From Patiria miniata (taxonomy: Eukaryota > Echinodermata > Asteroidea > Valvatida > Asterinidae), in assembly GCF_015706575.1 (NCBI RefSeq), contig NW_024037056.1:496001-560000 (forward strand): DNA of 64,000 nt, in the 5' to 3' direction. This document shows, piece after piece, positions 51,101 through 62,252 of this stretch. The stretch's first letter is position 1, and each line of letters begins with the position of its first letter. The position numbers and the translations under genes were made by a program. Below the pieces are notes generated by a model. It saw nothing but the letters and a program-made list of their open reading frames with translations, ran no database searches and was not told the origin of the DNA.

Positions 51101-54100
51101 GGACACATCATGAAATGCACTACAGCGCGTCCCAAAATGCCTGCAACTTTTTTTCGAGGCTCCAGCATCGGCGCGAAAACACGTAAACTCGAGTCAACAA
51201 GCTGTTGAAATAACAAACAAAAACAGTTGATTGCAAAAGTGTTGTTCGCTTGGGAAACTGCTTGGAAGAAACAATATAGATATTTTATGTTTATAATCAT
51301 GTTCAATATAATCACAGATTTGAACAATATTTCCACTCCTTTCTCTAACAGGAAACCACTGCAATCAAAGAGACATTCCAAGAGAGTAAGTTTTGGATAA
51401 TGTTGAATTTGTAATGATGGGAAAAGATTGAAAGATGAATAAGCAACTACTCTAACCTATCTGAAATGTTTTAATGGCAGATTTACTTGCGATTATCGCG
51501 TCTAATGTTATTGAAACAAGTGCGAGTGCACAATAAGCTCTGGCCGTCTTGCATGAAATCTATCAAAATGATCCCTGCCAGAGCTTAAAAATGTGACACC
51601 CGAAAATGCCGCCGATGGCACATATGGCACACCATACTTTGGATGTCTTCCTAGACTACGATTTGTGATAAATACCACGTGACTAAAACATTACTGCACA
51701 TTTTGCCTCCATTTACAACCTTCATAAACATCTTTCCGAATCGTTACAATATTTTTTTGTAAGTATTTCATTTATTTTATTTGCTTTTCTTAAATTAAAA
51801 TTTGGTAGTAAATTTGTGGAAAGCATAGGGGCTTATTTTGGTCGTTTTGAGGGTCCATTTTCTGGATGCCAAGACCAACCGTCCGACCACCAAGTGACAT
51901 GTAGAAGCTCCTACTTGAGCTTAAAAAATCAGAAATACAAGCTGACGGTATACTTTAAAGCATGAATCTTCATTTTTCACAGACCCCGAAGTGCATGGGC
52001 CCAAAACTGAATAAAATTAAATTTTCGGGCACAACAGTTGTTATTTGTTCGTTATGAGCCCTTAACTGGCCTATTGAGAGTTCATCTTTAGTCTTTAATG
52101 CTACTTCGTTGGTATCCGTCTAAAACAGTGTTCGGTAGTGGTGTGGAGGCCATGCTCAAGGAGGAAACCAGCGAACCCTTCTTGAAACTGCTCCTGACTA
52201 CAGCTGCTGTAAGTTGGCTTAAATTTCCTCAAAAGCTGATCCTTTTAGAGATTATAGATTCAGACTTTTCTGATATTACATTCCTAAAAGTTCCCGGGCC
52301 TAGTTGCAATTACTGCCTGTTGTCATAAAAATAGAAATGTTTTCATGAACACAGATTATGAGGCAAGGAAATTCTTAAACAACACCCAGTTCGAATCAAT
52401 GTGAGTCCATGATCCTCACATGGGGTTGCCGAAATATTCGCAATTCTCATTATGTTTGTGTGTATTATAACTTTCAGGCAACTCGTGAAGAAGTTCCCAG
52501 TGCCGATATTGAGACGCAGGCAAAGGCGGATGCAGACGCACTAATTAAGGTGAAACAATTCGCTTCTCTAATCGTAAAACGAATGATGGTCGGTACGTTG
52601 GTTCGTCTGACGTCTGTCAGTTTGTTGGTCAATGAGTTTCTGTCTGTTGTCCTCAGTTTTGCAGACTATCTTTAATTACGTTTTCTAGGCCGGAGAGGGA
52701 CGTACGAGCGGTCCACGTGATGATGCTAAATTCATTGAAATCTTGGCAACTCGTTCTCTGATCCAGCTCAACTTGGCAACGTTCAAGTACTACGACCAGG
52801 TACTTTAATCCTTTTCTATAGGTTCACAAGGGAAGTCATTTTCGATCGTGTTCCCTGAATCTATTTCATAAACTGTAAACTGTTGAATGGGATGGTGCCA
52901 GACTATTTTATGATTGGAGTTCGTTCCTAGCCTCACTTTCAATTTTTTTTTTATAAATAAGGCTCAATACATCTGGGTATGTTTCATCAACATTTTAAAA
53001 GTATTCATTGGAGCAGACCGGTATTGATTCGTAATCAATTTTGTTTCATTACTATCATTTCTACTTGCAAGCTCCATAAAATGAAGAGTTTACCTCGCTT
53101 TCAATTCAATATGGCCGACTCGAGCAAAAACGTAGTTTCTGCCTTGAGACACGCCCCGGCGGAATAATTTACAAAAGCAGACGTTTGTAGAAATGTGCAT
53201 CCGAAAAAAATAGATAAAAACAAACACGGGAGGTTTAGTCTTTTGATCGCAGACATAATAGCCACAGTCAAAATAATCGAGGATTTTGGTAATCAACCCA
53301 TTCCGTCGAAACGGATTTGATGATAATATTTAGATAAAAAAGTGTTGGTGGATATATTTCCTATAATGCTTTTCAATGATTGCCCTTTACAGAAGTCCAA
53401 GAAGGGAGGTATCGAGAAATACTTAGCATCGGAGAAAGGTGATGAGGTGGATGGCTACATGGCCCTAGGTAAAACCGAAATTAAAGTATCGGTGGCGCCC
53501 CATCAATTTTTAATCTTATTGTCATTATATATTTTTTGATTGCTTGATTTTAGCATTTTGTCAGCACCAAAGCCGAGCATGCGCATCCCAAAACGATAAC
53601 AGGCCCAATCTAACTCTTCAAACCCAGCAACTTAAATTTTTCTTTTCATGTCGCAAGCCCAGACATGCGCAAATAAACGGTTCCAAATGTCATGGAAGTT
53701 TATAAACACCATAAAATCTTCGTATCTGATTTACGGAAATTGTTCGATATTACATTGCCAGTGAAGGCTTTTACTCTTTCTGTTTTTTACAGAAAAATTA
53801 TCACCCCCTGACAATACTTGGTCACTCCTTCACCTGTTTTTATAATAACAAAACAATTCATTAGTGATAATGAAATGTTGATCTTGTTGACATTACCATT
53901 GTTTCACCACTGTCTCTGTTTTGCAGTTAAGACGGCGAAGGGCGAGCTGATCCAGTTCTATGTTGATCGACTTTACGCGGCCATGAAAGGATTGGGGACA
54001 GATGATAACTTGATCATCCGTACTCTGATTTCGCGATCTGAGGTGGGCACAATGACATCTTGGTCATTTTGTCATGCTTTAATTCTCGTAGATTGCAAAC

Positions 54101-54457
54101 AAAGTTTCTTTTATACCGGCACCTACCGTTGAAGCTTCTTTTATTACTGAGTTTTTTCCTCTTGCCTATGATTTGTCTTACCCGTTTGTTGTTTCTGGTA
54201 CTACTTCTGCTTCGACTTTTGTTGTAATGTTTGTTTTTCTGCTGGTTCATATTTGGTTCTTAATCTGATTGTCCGATACTTTGTTCACGACACTAGTCTT
54301 GCTTTCTCATACCCAGATCGATCTTGCCAACATCAAGCAGGAATTCCAAGCCAAGTACGGCACGACCTTGGAGAACTTCATCAAGGACGACACGAGTGGA
54401 GACTATTGCTACATCCTGCTGCGCATTCTCGCTGGTGGTCCGCCGGCCAAAGCGTAA
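48164..54457 (+). CDS. Annexin gene E, with degenerate repeats I and III (12 coding exons, 342 aa)
   Basis: Predicted annexin. Coding exons: 48164-48220, 48897-48963, 49510-49610, 50239-50355, 50858-50914, 51352-51385, 52129-52208, 52478-52549, 52689-52799, 53393-53468, 53927-54042, 54317-54457. The total is 1029 nt, ending in TAA, and all introns are GT-AG. The first exon gives a 19-residue tail starting MATPTKGG. Repeat II (GMGTDEK from 115, cap in EETSE) and repeat IV (KGLGTDD, cap in DDTSG, then IDLANIK) are intact. Repeat I reads LLCSRPCEEA (about 40-49) where KGxGTDE is expected, and its cap position is V84. The repeat III loop is GEGRTSGPRDD (197-207) instead of a GTDE loop. Several exons are longer or shorter than in the paralogues by whole codons. 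Exon 5 could instead end at 50917 (GTG|GTAATG), adding one valine; 50914 fits the paralogue length. Confidence 0.9.
49217..49352. mobile_element. Palindromic MITE with CTACACTG ends in annexin E intron
   Basis: Ends CTACACTGCAAAAAC and GTTTTTTCAGTGTAG are inverted repeats, and pairing extends through TTAACACCATTCGGTATC and GATACCAATGGTGTAAATT, so nearly the whole 136 bp folds back. It lies in the intron between exons 2 and 3. Confidence 0.8.
50368..50690 (+). repeat. Minisatellite, ~11-bp unit GTCAATCACAA
   Basis: About two dozen degenerate tandem copies of GTCAATCACAA/GTCAATCACTA lie in the intron after exon 4 of gene E, starting near the donor site at 50356. Confidence 0.9.
51518..51925 (+). 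repeat. Interspersed repeat, third copy, interrupted
   Basis: Starts ACAAGTGCGAGTGCACAATA like the copies at 20606-21125 and ends CCACCAAGTGACATGTAGAA. Its middle carries an unrelated AT-rich block of about 200 bp. Lies in intron 6 of gene E. Confidence 0.7.
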
Positions 54458-57367
54458 AAAACAACACCGAAGATTGATGACTGGTAGTTGCTCTTGTGTT
54501 TAATTGCTTGCAAAAGAAAGAGAAATATTGATTTAATTACTCAGATACGTTAGCGATAGAGACTGCTTTTATTATGTTTGCATGTTGTATTTACTGTCAA
54601 AAAGCAAACTTCGTGAAGATAATGATATAAATTCATTACGATAATGGGTCACTTGGGAGACATTCCCATAGACTTGTACAATTTTTGTTTCAACTATAGT
54701 GACCCCTAACGCCATTTTTGATTTTTTTTTCTTAACGAATTTTGGTACATTTGTGTTTTGGACCACGAGCAATCAATGTAGCATATTTGCGACCACAAAA
54801 TATTGTCGCTTAATAAATAGGAGCTAGACAGGCATTGAAATGTCTCCGTAACGTCGGCTGTCTCCATAAGGTATAATATCTGACGACAAATTGTCTCCTT
54901 TACTAGGGTACACTTGGGTGTAAGAATTTAAGTAGGCATTATTTATGATTTGTAATCGTCATTGTGTACATTTGAAATTATTATTAATACAAAAAGGGCG
55001 TTTAATCAAGATAACGTTACTGCTTTTTACATACTCAGTTGGAAACCGAAAAAGCGCTCCCTGCAATTTTTAGTCCATACATCAATTGTCTTAGTATAAA
55101 AAAGTCAGATATGATGCAAACTATGCATCGTAGGATATGAGTTTCATGCTAATCCACTTTCAACAGTCACGTCTATACGGTCTTTGTGATAGTTGTAATA
55201 ATAATACTATTTTCAAGGTTTGTTTTGGTACATTGAACCGTTAGAAATTTTCATTTGATTTGGAGGATTTGGAGAGTTATTAATTTATTTTTAAAAGTAA
55301 TTTCTAGGAAAGAGAATACGCTACGATGCCTTGAAACCAATGAACTTGGAAGGTTATGAGTAGTGTCAGAGGTTAACTGATCAATTTGAAAACAATTAAT
55401 GGTAGTGGGCAATATAATTTAACAATTTAAAATGTCTTGTTCATGATAATTAATATGAGATGTATACGAGATCTGTATCGAATATTTAACCTGGGGTTTT
55501 ATTAAAACTGGCCAAGACGAACTAAATTCGTTTCAGGCATTTCTGATTCCTATTAGTGACGCCGGTTAAAATCCTCTACCGAACGGCGGGTGTTATGGAC
55601 TGGTTTTTTCAGCCCCTAGTCTGCCCATAGAGCAGCAGTGCAACCTCTGGGAAGTTTCTTATTCTTCAAGCAATCGTGCTTTTGTAATGATTTAGAGTTT
55701 TTAGTTTCATAACCGTGAAGAAGTGATTATTCAGGGAAACATTATAACTTGGATCTTAAAACAATGGGTTAAGGTTGGGTGGGGTGAGCTGGGCAGCTTC
55801 TGACATGTGGGGGCACTGTTGAAGACGGATGAGCTAGAATATACTATCGACAATAGTTGGCATTATTCTTGCGATAGTGCCGACAACCCCCCCCCCCCCC
55901 ATTTAGTTTAAATGCTAGTTTTAATTCTTCTTCTTGGAGAAAAATAATCCGACATCCATGTCTGGCAACTTAAAATCTCGTGCAGACGTTGTAATATTGC
56001 CTTAATTAAGGTTCAAATTACATTACAAACAATATAGTCATATAAAGGTCTTATGGAAAAAAACGAGGTTGGCCGGACGGTCACGACGAAATCCGATTCC
56101 CAGTGAACCTCAGCACATAGACAAGGCAACCAGTCCTATTTTACAAGGGTTTGTTTGAAAAGATTGAAGCTTTTTTGAACAAATCTACCTCTTTTTTTTA
56201 AATTTGCTATGTTTTTCTGTCAAATAACCATTTTGCAGAATTCTGCCAGAAATCTGCCAAAAAAATCCATTCTGTCAAATTTTCTGTCAAACTCGTTTAA
56301 AAAAAAAAACTGTCAAAGTTAGCCGAAAATCGGCTAAAACGGTCCCATTATGAATACAGGTTAGGGTTAGGGTTAGGGCAATATCTAAAAAAAAAAAAAA
56401 AAAAGCTCAAGGCCACTGTCCCTCGTTGGTTATTTCACCCCAACTTTGTAGTCCCTTATTCATACATTCAGTTCCCATGATTTATGATATACATAATCTC
56501 TCGGTCACGTGATACTCACAGCCGGGTATTTTGGTACTATATTCACCGTGTCATTCGTCCCATCCCTCTTTACCATCATGGCACGATAGAGAAGGCCACA
56601 CATTGATACCAAAACACTATCTTGAACATTTTTTTGTAAAATAGTTTTCCTCCAAATGACAAAGAGCTACTTATATTACACAGTTTGTCTAAATAATGCA
56701 AACAGAACATGATGACAGAAGTAGAATGAATCACCAACATAAGTGAGATGCTTTGAAAGATACGCCTTTCCACTTGAAAATGAGACATTAAACGTCCAAA
56801 TCTGAAAAGTTTTGCTAGAGTTATGAGTTATTTTCCAAGGGAGGTCAACTTGCCTATGGGACCAAGTGTGCCAGTTTTGTCATATAGGGACAAAGGTAGC
56901 CTAATTGTGTGGATAATTGCCTGGCCTAAATAAAATGTAATTAGTGACTAAACACAAGTCTAAACACTTTCTTGCTGTCAATCAGTTGGTAAACATGTTA
57001 AAATGCTAACCATTTTTAGCATGAGGACGGACAGTGTTTAGCCATTGAAAATTGATGTTAAGTCATTGGCCACGTCATGCGTTTAGCTGGTAAACAAGAA
57101 CTGGTAAACAAGAAAAGTTAGTTGCTAAACTGTTTTTTTTCCAGAGTGTATTATGTAAGTTGCTTAATTAACTTGCTCATTCGTCACACATTGATCAAGG
57201 TTGATGTTCAGTTAACTACCGAGCAGGGAGCTTTTTGTCTCATGGAATTAATTCATGTTGGAAGAGTAAGTGGTGTTGTCCCAAAGCCTAAATTGAAAAC
57301 TTGATCGATTCTTTCATTAAACCGCCACAACTCATAATCATAAGCACGGTTTTACGGCAAGCATTAT
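54458..57367. other. Non-coding region downstream of annexin E
   Basis: The gene E 3' untranslated region, with AATAAA at 54812-54817, is followed by DNA without a recognised gene. It contains a short TTAGGG run (56361-56378), a 17-base A tract after it, and a C tract near 55890. Confidence 0.5.
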
Positions 57368-57384
57368 TTGATTAATTTCCACCA

Positions 57385-57735
57385 CATTAAGTATAAAATC
57401 CTATCCATGTACCTTACTAGATTGTATCTCCACCATGCAAAGTTTCAAATCCAACTCATAAACATGGTGCTATATAACGGCAACTTCCTTAGATCGTATC
57501 TCCACTGCAAAGTTTCAAACCCTCATGTGCAAGGTGTTACTGCAAATCTGTTTATTATTGTATCTTCACAATGCAAAGTTTCAAAACCTACACATGTACA
57601 TGGTGTTACAGCAAACCTTACTAGATTGTATCTCCACCATGCAAAGTTTCAAATTCTATTCATGTAGGCCTATCTACGAGGTGTGCCACAAACCTTACTT
57701 GATTACATTCTACACCATGCAAATGTTCAAATCAT
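57385..57735 (+). repeat. ~65-bp tandem repeats, left group
   Basis: About four to five degenerate units of CCTTACTAGATTGTATCTCC, ACCATGCAAAGTTTCAAA and ACATGGTG. The same unit is inverted at 59580-59850. Confidence 0.8.
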
Positions 57736-57989
57736 AATTACAATTAATCACAGTTTGTATAACTGGCGTTGTTTTCCGTAACCTTCAACCTTGGATCTGA
57801 TGGTAATCTTAACAGCGTAGTGGCGTTGTAGTCCGGCAGCATAAAACCTTGTTGCCCCCCCCCCCCCCGTAAAACCTTGTTACCCCCCCCCCCCAAGTCG
57901 CCCCCCACTGAGAATTTGAGTTTCTAAAAAAAAAAGTATAATTGATCTACATGACGCCCCCCATGAAATGTTCCAGCCCCCCCCCCCCC

Positions 57990-58565
57990 CCCAGCGCCGC
58001 CCCCAGCACTGAAAAATTCCTGGCTACGCCACTGGATCAGTCAGTGACAGAAGCAGCACTTCACACCCTCCTCGTGGAAGTAGAGGGGATCCTCAACTCT
58101 AAACCTCTGGGCTTCGTCTCTGCCGATGTAGCTGATGTGGACCCGGTGACTCCTAACCTGTTGCTGATGGGGCGGCTCGACCCATCACTGCCCCAATTGG
58201 TCTACACCTCCAACGAGTTGTTAGGACGACGACGATGGCGTCATAGTTTGGTGCTCGCCGACCAGTTCTGGGCACACTTCATCAAGTTCTACCTGCCTGG
58301 CTTGCAACTCCGTCAAAAGTGGCAGAAAGATGCAAGGGACTTGACTTGCGGTGATGTCGTCATGGTGGTAGTCCCCCAGCTGGTTCGAGCTCAGTGGCCA
58401 GTCGGAAGAGTATGCGAGGTACACCCTAGCTAAGATGGGACGGTGCGAGCTGCCCAAGTGCGAGTCCGTGACACAGTATACACCAGACCCGTCGCTCGAC
58501 TCGTGCCAAGACGAGGACGACAGCTGTTTTACACATTTTATCCAAATGCGGGGGTGGCTGTCAGA
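57990..58565 (+). pseudogene. BEL/Pao retrotransposon pol C-terminus, broken
   Basis: A reading frame here encodes the region downstream of the integrase core in BEL/Pao retrotransposons (the DUF5641 type). Diagnostic pieces are ILNSKPLGF, VTPNLLLMGR, RRRWRHSLVLADQFW, LRQKWQKDA, GDVVMVV and WPVGRVCEVHP. The frame is interrupted by TAA at 58431-58433 and then continues in the same frame with typical end-of-pol sequence (VRDTVYTRPVARLVP). Nothing of gag, protease, reverse transcriptase or the integrase core is present, and no LTR was recognised. Upstream are poly-C tracts and a short repeat reading CTGGCTACGCCACTGG at 58020-58035, which probably mark a second insertion that removed the rest. 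It is a dead fragment. Confidence 0.8.
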
Positions 58566-58750
58566 AAGTCCCTCGCTCAGCGCTTGATGCGCTCCGAAAA
58601 CGAGCGCCCTCATTCGACAGAGTGTTTACACCCATTTCAGCATTTCCGTTAATGCAAACAGTTGAAAACCTCCGTTTGATTACACCCAAATTTACCAAAA
58701 TTTTACGGCACAATTGCAGAATACTGTGACCCCGCCACTCGATCTATCCA

Positions 58751-58770
58751 CCTCGTAGCCGGCTACGAGG
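58751..58770. repeat. 20-bp perfect palindrome
   Basis: CCTCGTAGCCGGCTACGAGG equals its own reverse complement. It lies just after the BEL/Pao fragment. Confidence 0.9.
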
Positions 58771-58872
58771 TCACGGTTGGTTGACCTCAATAAATATTCT
58801 CAGCGCTACTTGTATGTACTATGCTTCATGCTCCATTGCACTCCCACTTCGTAACCGCGTAGCCGCCATCAG

Positions 58873-59180
58873 GGGCCAAGTTCGGGCAAGGGCCATTAGT
58901 CGACTAGTGGTTGATTTGTGACGTACCTTACGCCTGCGCACTGATAGCAACGTGCGAACGTCTCTAGTCAAACGCTGGTCAAAATTTCATCGCAAAACCT
59001 GGATCCTGGCTCTCTGCTAGCGTTATGAATGCGCGCGGCTATTGGTTACCAGCGAAGCAACCCACCCCAGTAGGCTGGTCCAAATAGTCGACTAGCGTAG
59101 TCAACCACCGTTGACCAGACAGAGTTCGGGCAAACGTTAGTTAACCATTGTTCAACTATAGTCCTTGCGCGAACTTGGCC
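58873..59180. mobile_element. Short inverted-repeat element
   Basis: Ends GGGCCAAGTTCGGGCAAGG (58872-58890) and CCTTGCGCGAACTTGGCC (59163-59180) are inverted repeats of about 18 bp with one mismatch. The interior has GTCGACTA words and no coding frame. Confidence 0.65.
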
Positions 59181-59579
59181 TATGTAGTTGGTTTGGACTT
59201 AACAATTTTTTCAGCAACTCCCATTCCTTGTGTGTTGCTTCGCTCACAAATTACCCTTTCTGTGCGTCATTGACGACATGTGAGTAAAATCAGCCCTTTA
59301 TTGATATATAAAGACATGCATGATATAGTGTTTTAAATCTTAGACCGTTGAATTGGCATGATTTAGCATAAAGTTTTTGACCTAATCTGACGAAAACCAT
59401 CGTTATTGAACATGTACATTTGTGCATACGTAGCACGTACGCCTCGCCTCACGCAGTAGGTACGTTTTTATGTGGTTTATCATTTTTTGTTTTGATTTTT
59501 TTTTCTTCTAGCTTGGATTGTACATACAAGGTGGGGTACTATTTTGCTTTTTTGGCGTCCTCATGTACATTGGTGTCCT

Positions 59580-59850
59580 CATGTACATGACTAGGATTTC
59601 AAACTTTAAATGGTGGAGATACAATCTAGAAGGTTTGCAGTAACACCATGTACATGACTAGGATTTCAAACTTTAAATGGTGGAGATACTATCTAGAAGG
59701 TTTGCAGTAGTCCCATGTACACGAGTTGGGTTTGAAACTTTGCATGTTGGAGATACAAGCTAGTAAGGTTTGCACTAACACATGAGTTGGATTTGAAACT
59801 TTGTATTGTGGAGATACAATCTAGTAAGGTTTGCAGTAACTTCGGCTTAT
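59580..59850 (-). repeat. ~65-bp tandem repeats, right group, inverted
   Basis: Four units of TTTCAAACTTTAAATGGTGG, AGATACAATCTAG and AAGGTTTGCAGTAAC. These are the reverse complement of the group at 57385-57735. Confidence 0.8.
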
Positions 59851-59897
59851 AAATGAACAGCACCATACTTTTCAGCCTTTATTGTTGTTGTTGTTTG

Positions 59898-59904
<7 letters not shown>

Positions 59905-59942
<38 letters not shown>

Positions 59943-60085
59943 TTATTTATTTGTTAATTTGCTTTCAATTACAATTTAATGTTCTTTTATAATTTTATTC
60001 TGTTTTCCTTTACAAATGTTAATGTATGGAGTTGGAAAGTATGGAAATAAGTGTTGCATTGAATTGAATTGAATTGAATTGAATT
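59905..60085. repeat. Microsatellites (ATT)n and (GAATT)n
   Basis: An (ATT)n run of about 12 units lies at 59905-59941, and five units of TTGAA/GAATT at 60057-60085. Confidence 0.9.
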
Positions 60086-60955
60086 CCACAAAGCCTGAAG
60101 CTAACGTGAGAGGTTGGCAATAACCTTGAATGAAATTCAATGATCAAATTCTTTGCTTTTTGGTTGACCGTGGATGACATCATTACAAATCAGTGGTCTA
60201 TGAAGCTTGCGTGCATGCTTGGACAATAAGCACAATCAGCTCTCCGTTCGAACAATAAGTTTTAAATGGTTCTTTTTCCTAATTAGCCCTTAAGGACGGG
60301 GTGTAATCACGTATGTTTCAGCCCCATAGACCGTGCGTACATTTAGTTGTCTTCTCACGCATGCGCAATGGTTTCCTCCGCGTCGTCGGCTTGCAAACAG
60401 CGGTAGCAGACGACGCACTGAACGATTGTCTGGTTTTCATGTCTTAAAATGTATCCTTCTCAAACGTACTTAAAAGATGATTCAAACCAAAAATTATCAG
60501 TAGACCAAGTGAACAAAGATGTAAATTGTCTCTACAGTGTGGTAACGGCGCTAAAAACCTTTTCAAATATATATTTAAAAAAGCAATAATTATGGACAAA
60601 AAACGTACAAAATGAAAAGGCAAAACATCGTTCGCTTTTGAGTTTGGTTTACACATTTGGACAATTTGCCGGGTTTACCTTAGATCAGCCGTAATACCAT
60701 CGGAAAGGATGATAGATTATTTTCATTTTACAGGTGATTTGATGTAAGAAGGAAACCTGTAGCTTATGAAAATCGTCATTTTTCGAGTAAACCCACTTTG
60801 AAAGCTTCGTGCACAAATACACTGGTCCCAGTGCCCTCTATGATCGTACTTAACTGCATTTCAGGGCCGGGAACCAGTCAGTTGTAACTCGTTTCAGTTA
60901 AATGTATACATTTCCAACGCGTCAAAAGATTACAAACGGAGCGGCGCGTGGCGCG

Positions 60956-61004
60956 TGGCTAGCCCATAGATATAGAACTTAAAATAACTAGATCGGACGC
61001 GCGT
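60956..61004 (+). repeat. Inverted repeat arm, left
   Basis: 49 bp starting TGGCTAGCCCAT and ending GGACGCGCGT. The inverse copy is at 63665-63712, with about six differences. Confidence 0.8.
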
Positions 61005-61050
61005 TCGACCGAACGCGCCATTCACTGTGCACAAAACTTCTGGGTTCTTC

Positions 61051-61195
61051 ATCCGGTTCGTTAGTGTGACGTCACCTCCAGCGCTTTCTGCACGATTGGA
61101 ACCGGAAGTTAACGCAGCTCGAGCGTTTGCAGCCAATGGGCGCTAGTAATCAGTGGTGTGCGCACGTGTATGACGTTTTTACTAACGAACCGGAT
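61051..61195. mobile_element. 145-bp MITE with perfect 15-bp ends
   Basis: ATCCGGTTCGTTAGT (61051-61065) is exactly inverted at 61181-61195. It interrupts the sequence next to the left arm at 60956-61004. The end sequence recurs at 12185. Confidence 0.75.
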
Positions 61196-62252
61196 AGACG
61201 TGCTGCAAAGTCACGTGAATAGGGCCACGCGCAAAGGGCAGCTGGTGAATGCTGGACGGAAAAATATCGCCAACACCCCCATCTGAATTCAGCTATGCGT
61301 TGAAGTTCTTAACAACTGGTTGACATTTTTAACTACGATTTTTGACAATGTGACATTTCATATTCCTTTGAAAAGTTACACATGAGTTTGCCTCTGTGTC
61401 TTATTTGGGACCAAATTGGCGACTGTGTTGAAGGTAATTGATTTTCAGCCAAGAATACTAATTTGTATCGAAAAGCTAGTAGCCACATTGTGTTCTTATA
61501 TCTTTAACAAAGGCAAATGTCAAATGCGTAGTTAAATGTCAACCTGTTTCATTAGATTTTCCCCTCTTTTTTAAAATGTGCAATAAAAAATCAACCGTTA
61601 CTTGCCTATCAGACAAAATATAAACTGTTAATTTTACCAACATCAAAATGAAATAACAGAAAATTATTTTGTAAATGAGCAACGATAAAAACGGGCACTC
61701 GAAATATTGCGTTGCTTTAATAACAATAATAGCTTTATTTACAGATGGTGGCCATGTCACCTGACAGATGATTTTCATTGGGCCATCAATTAATACTGCT
61801 AACCTCAATAAACAAGTCTCTGGCCATCTGTTGTGAGTACTGAACAAACGAATACTTAAATAACTTTTAGGTAATAAACACTATGAAAACGTACTCGGTA
61901 GCTAACAAATAATCTGATGAAATGGCAGTTCCATAGCCATATCATCCATTAATCAAGATGTCAAGAATATCATTGCTCATGAAAAAAATACATTTGGTTG
62001 TCACCATCCGAATATTATTTTATGTGAAGGTCTAGCCTATGCAACTACCAGCAGGTGAGTATTGCTTCCCATAAATTTAAGAAGAATAAGTAATCCAATG
62101 TATCTTCCTCATATGCATGAACGCAAACAGAGGGCTATTCAATCTTTCAATTTCTGAGGAGCAACAATAAGACGATAACGAAATACTAAGCGAAACTTGT
62201 TAAATTTTAGCTATTGTCCACGCACGAGGCCCAGTTATGCATGCGTGGCCAG

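Noticed and set aside
56361..56378. TTAGGG run as a telomere
   Set aside because: Only about three units, inside ordinary sequence that continues on both sides; at most a short interstitial motif.
57368..57667. 99-codon open frame on the plus strand
   Set aside because: It translates the ~65-bp tandem units, and the repeating peptide mirrors the DNA repeat.
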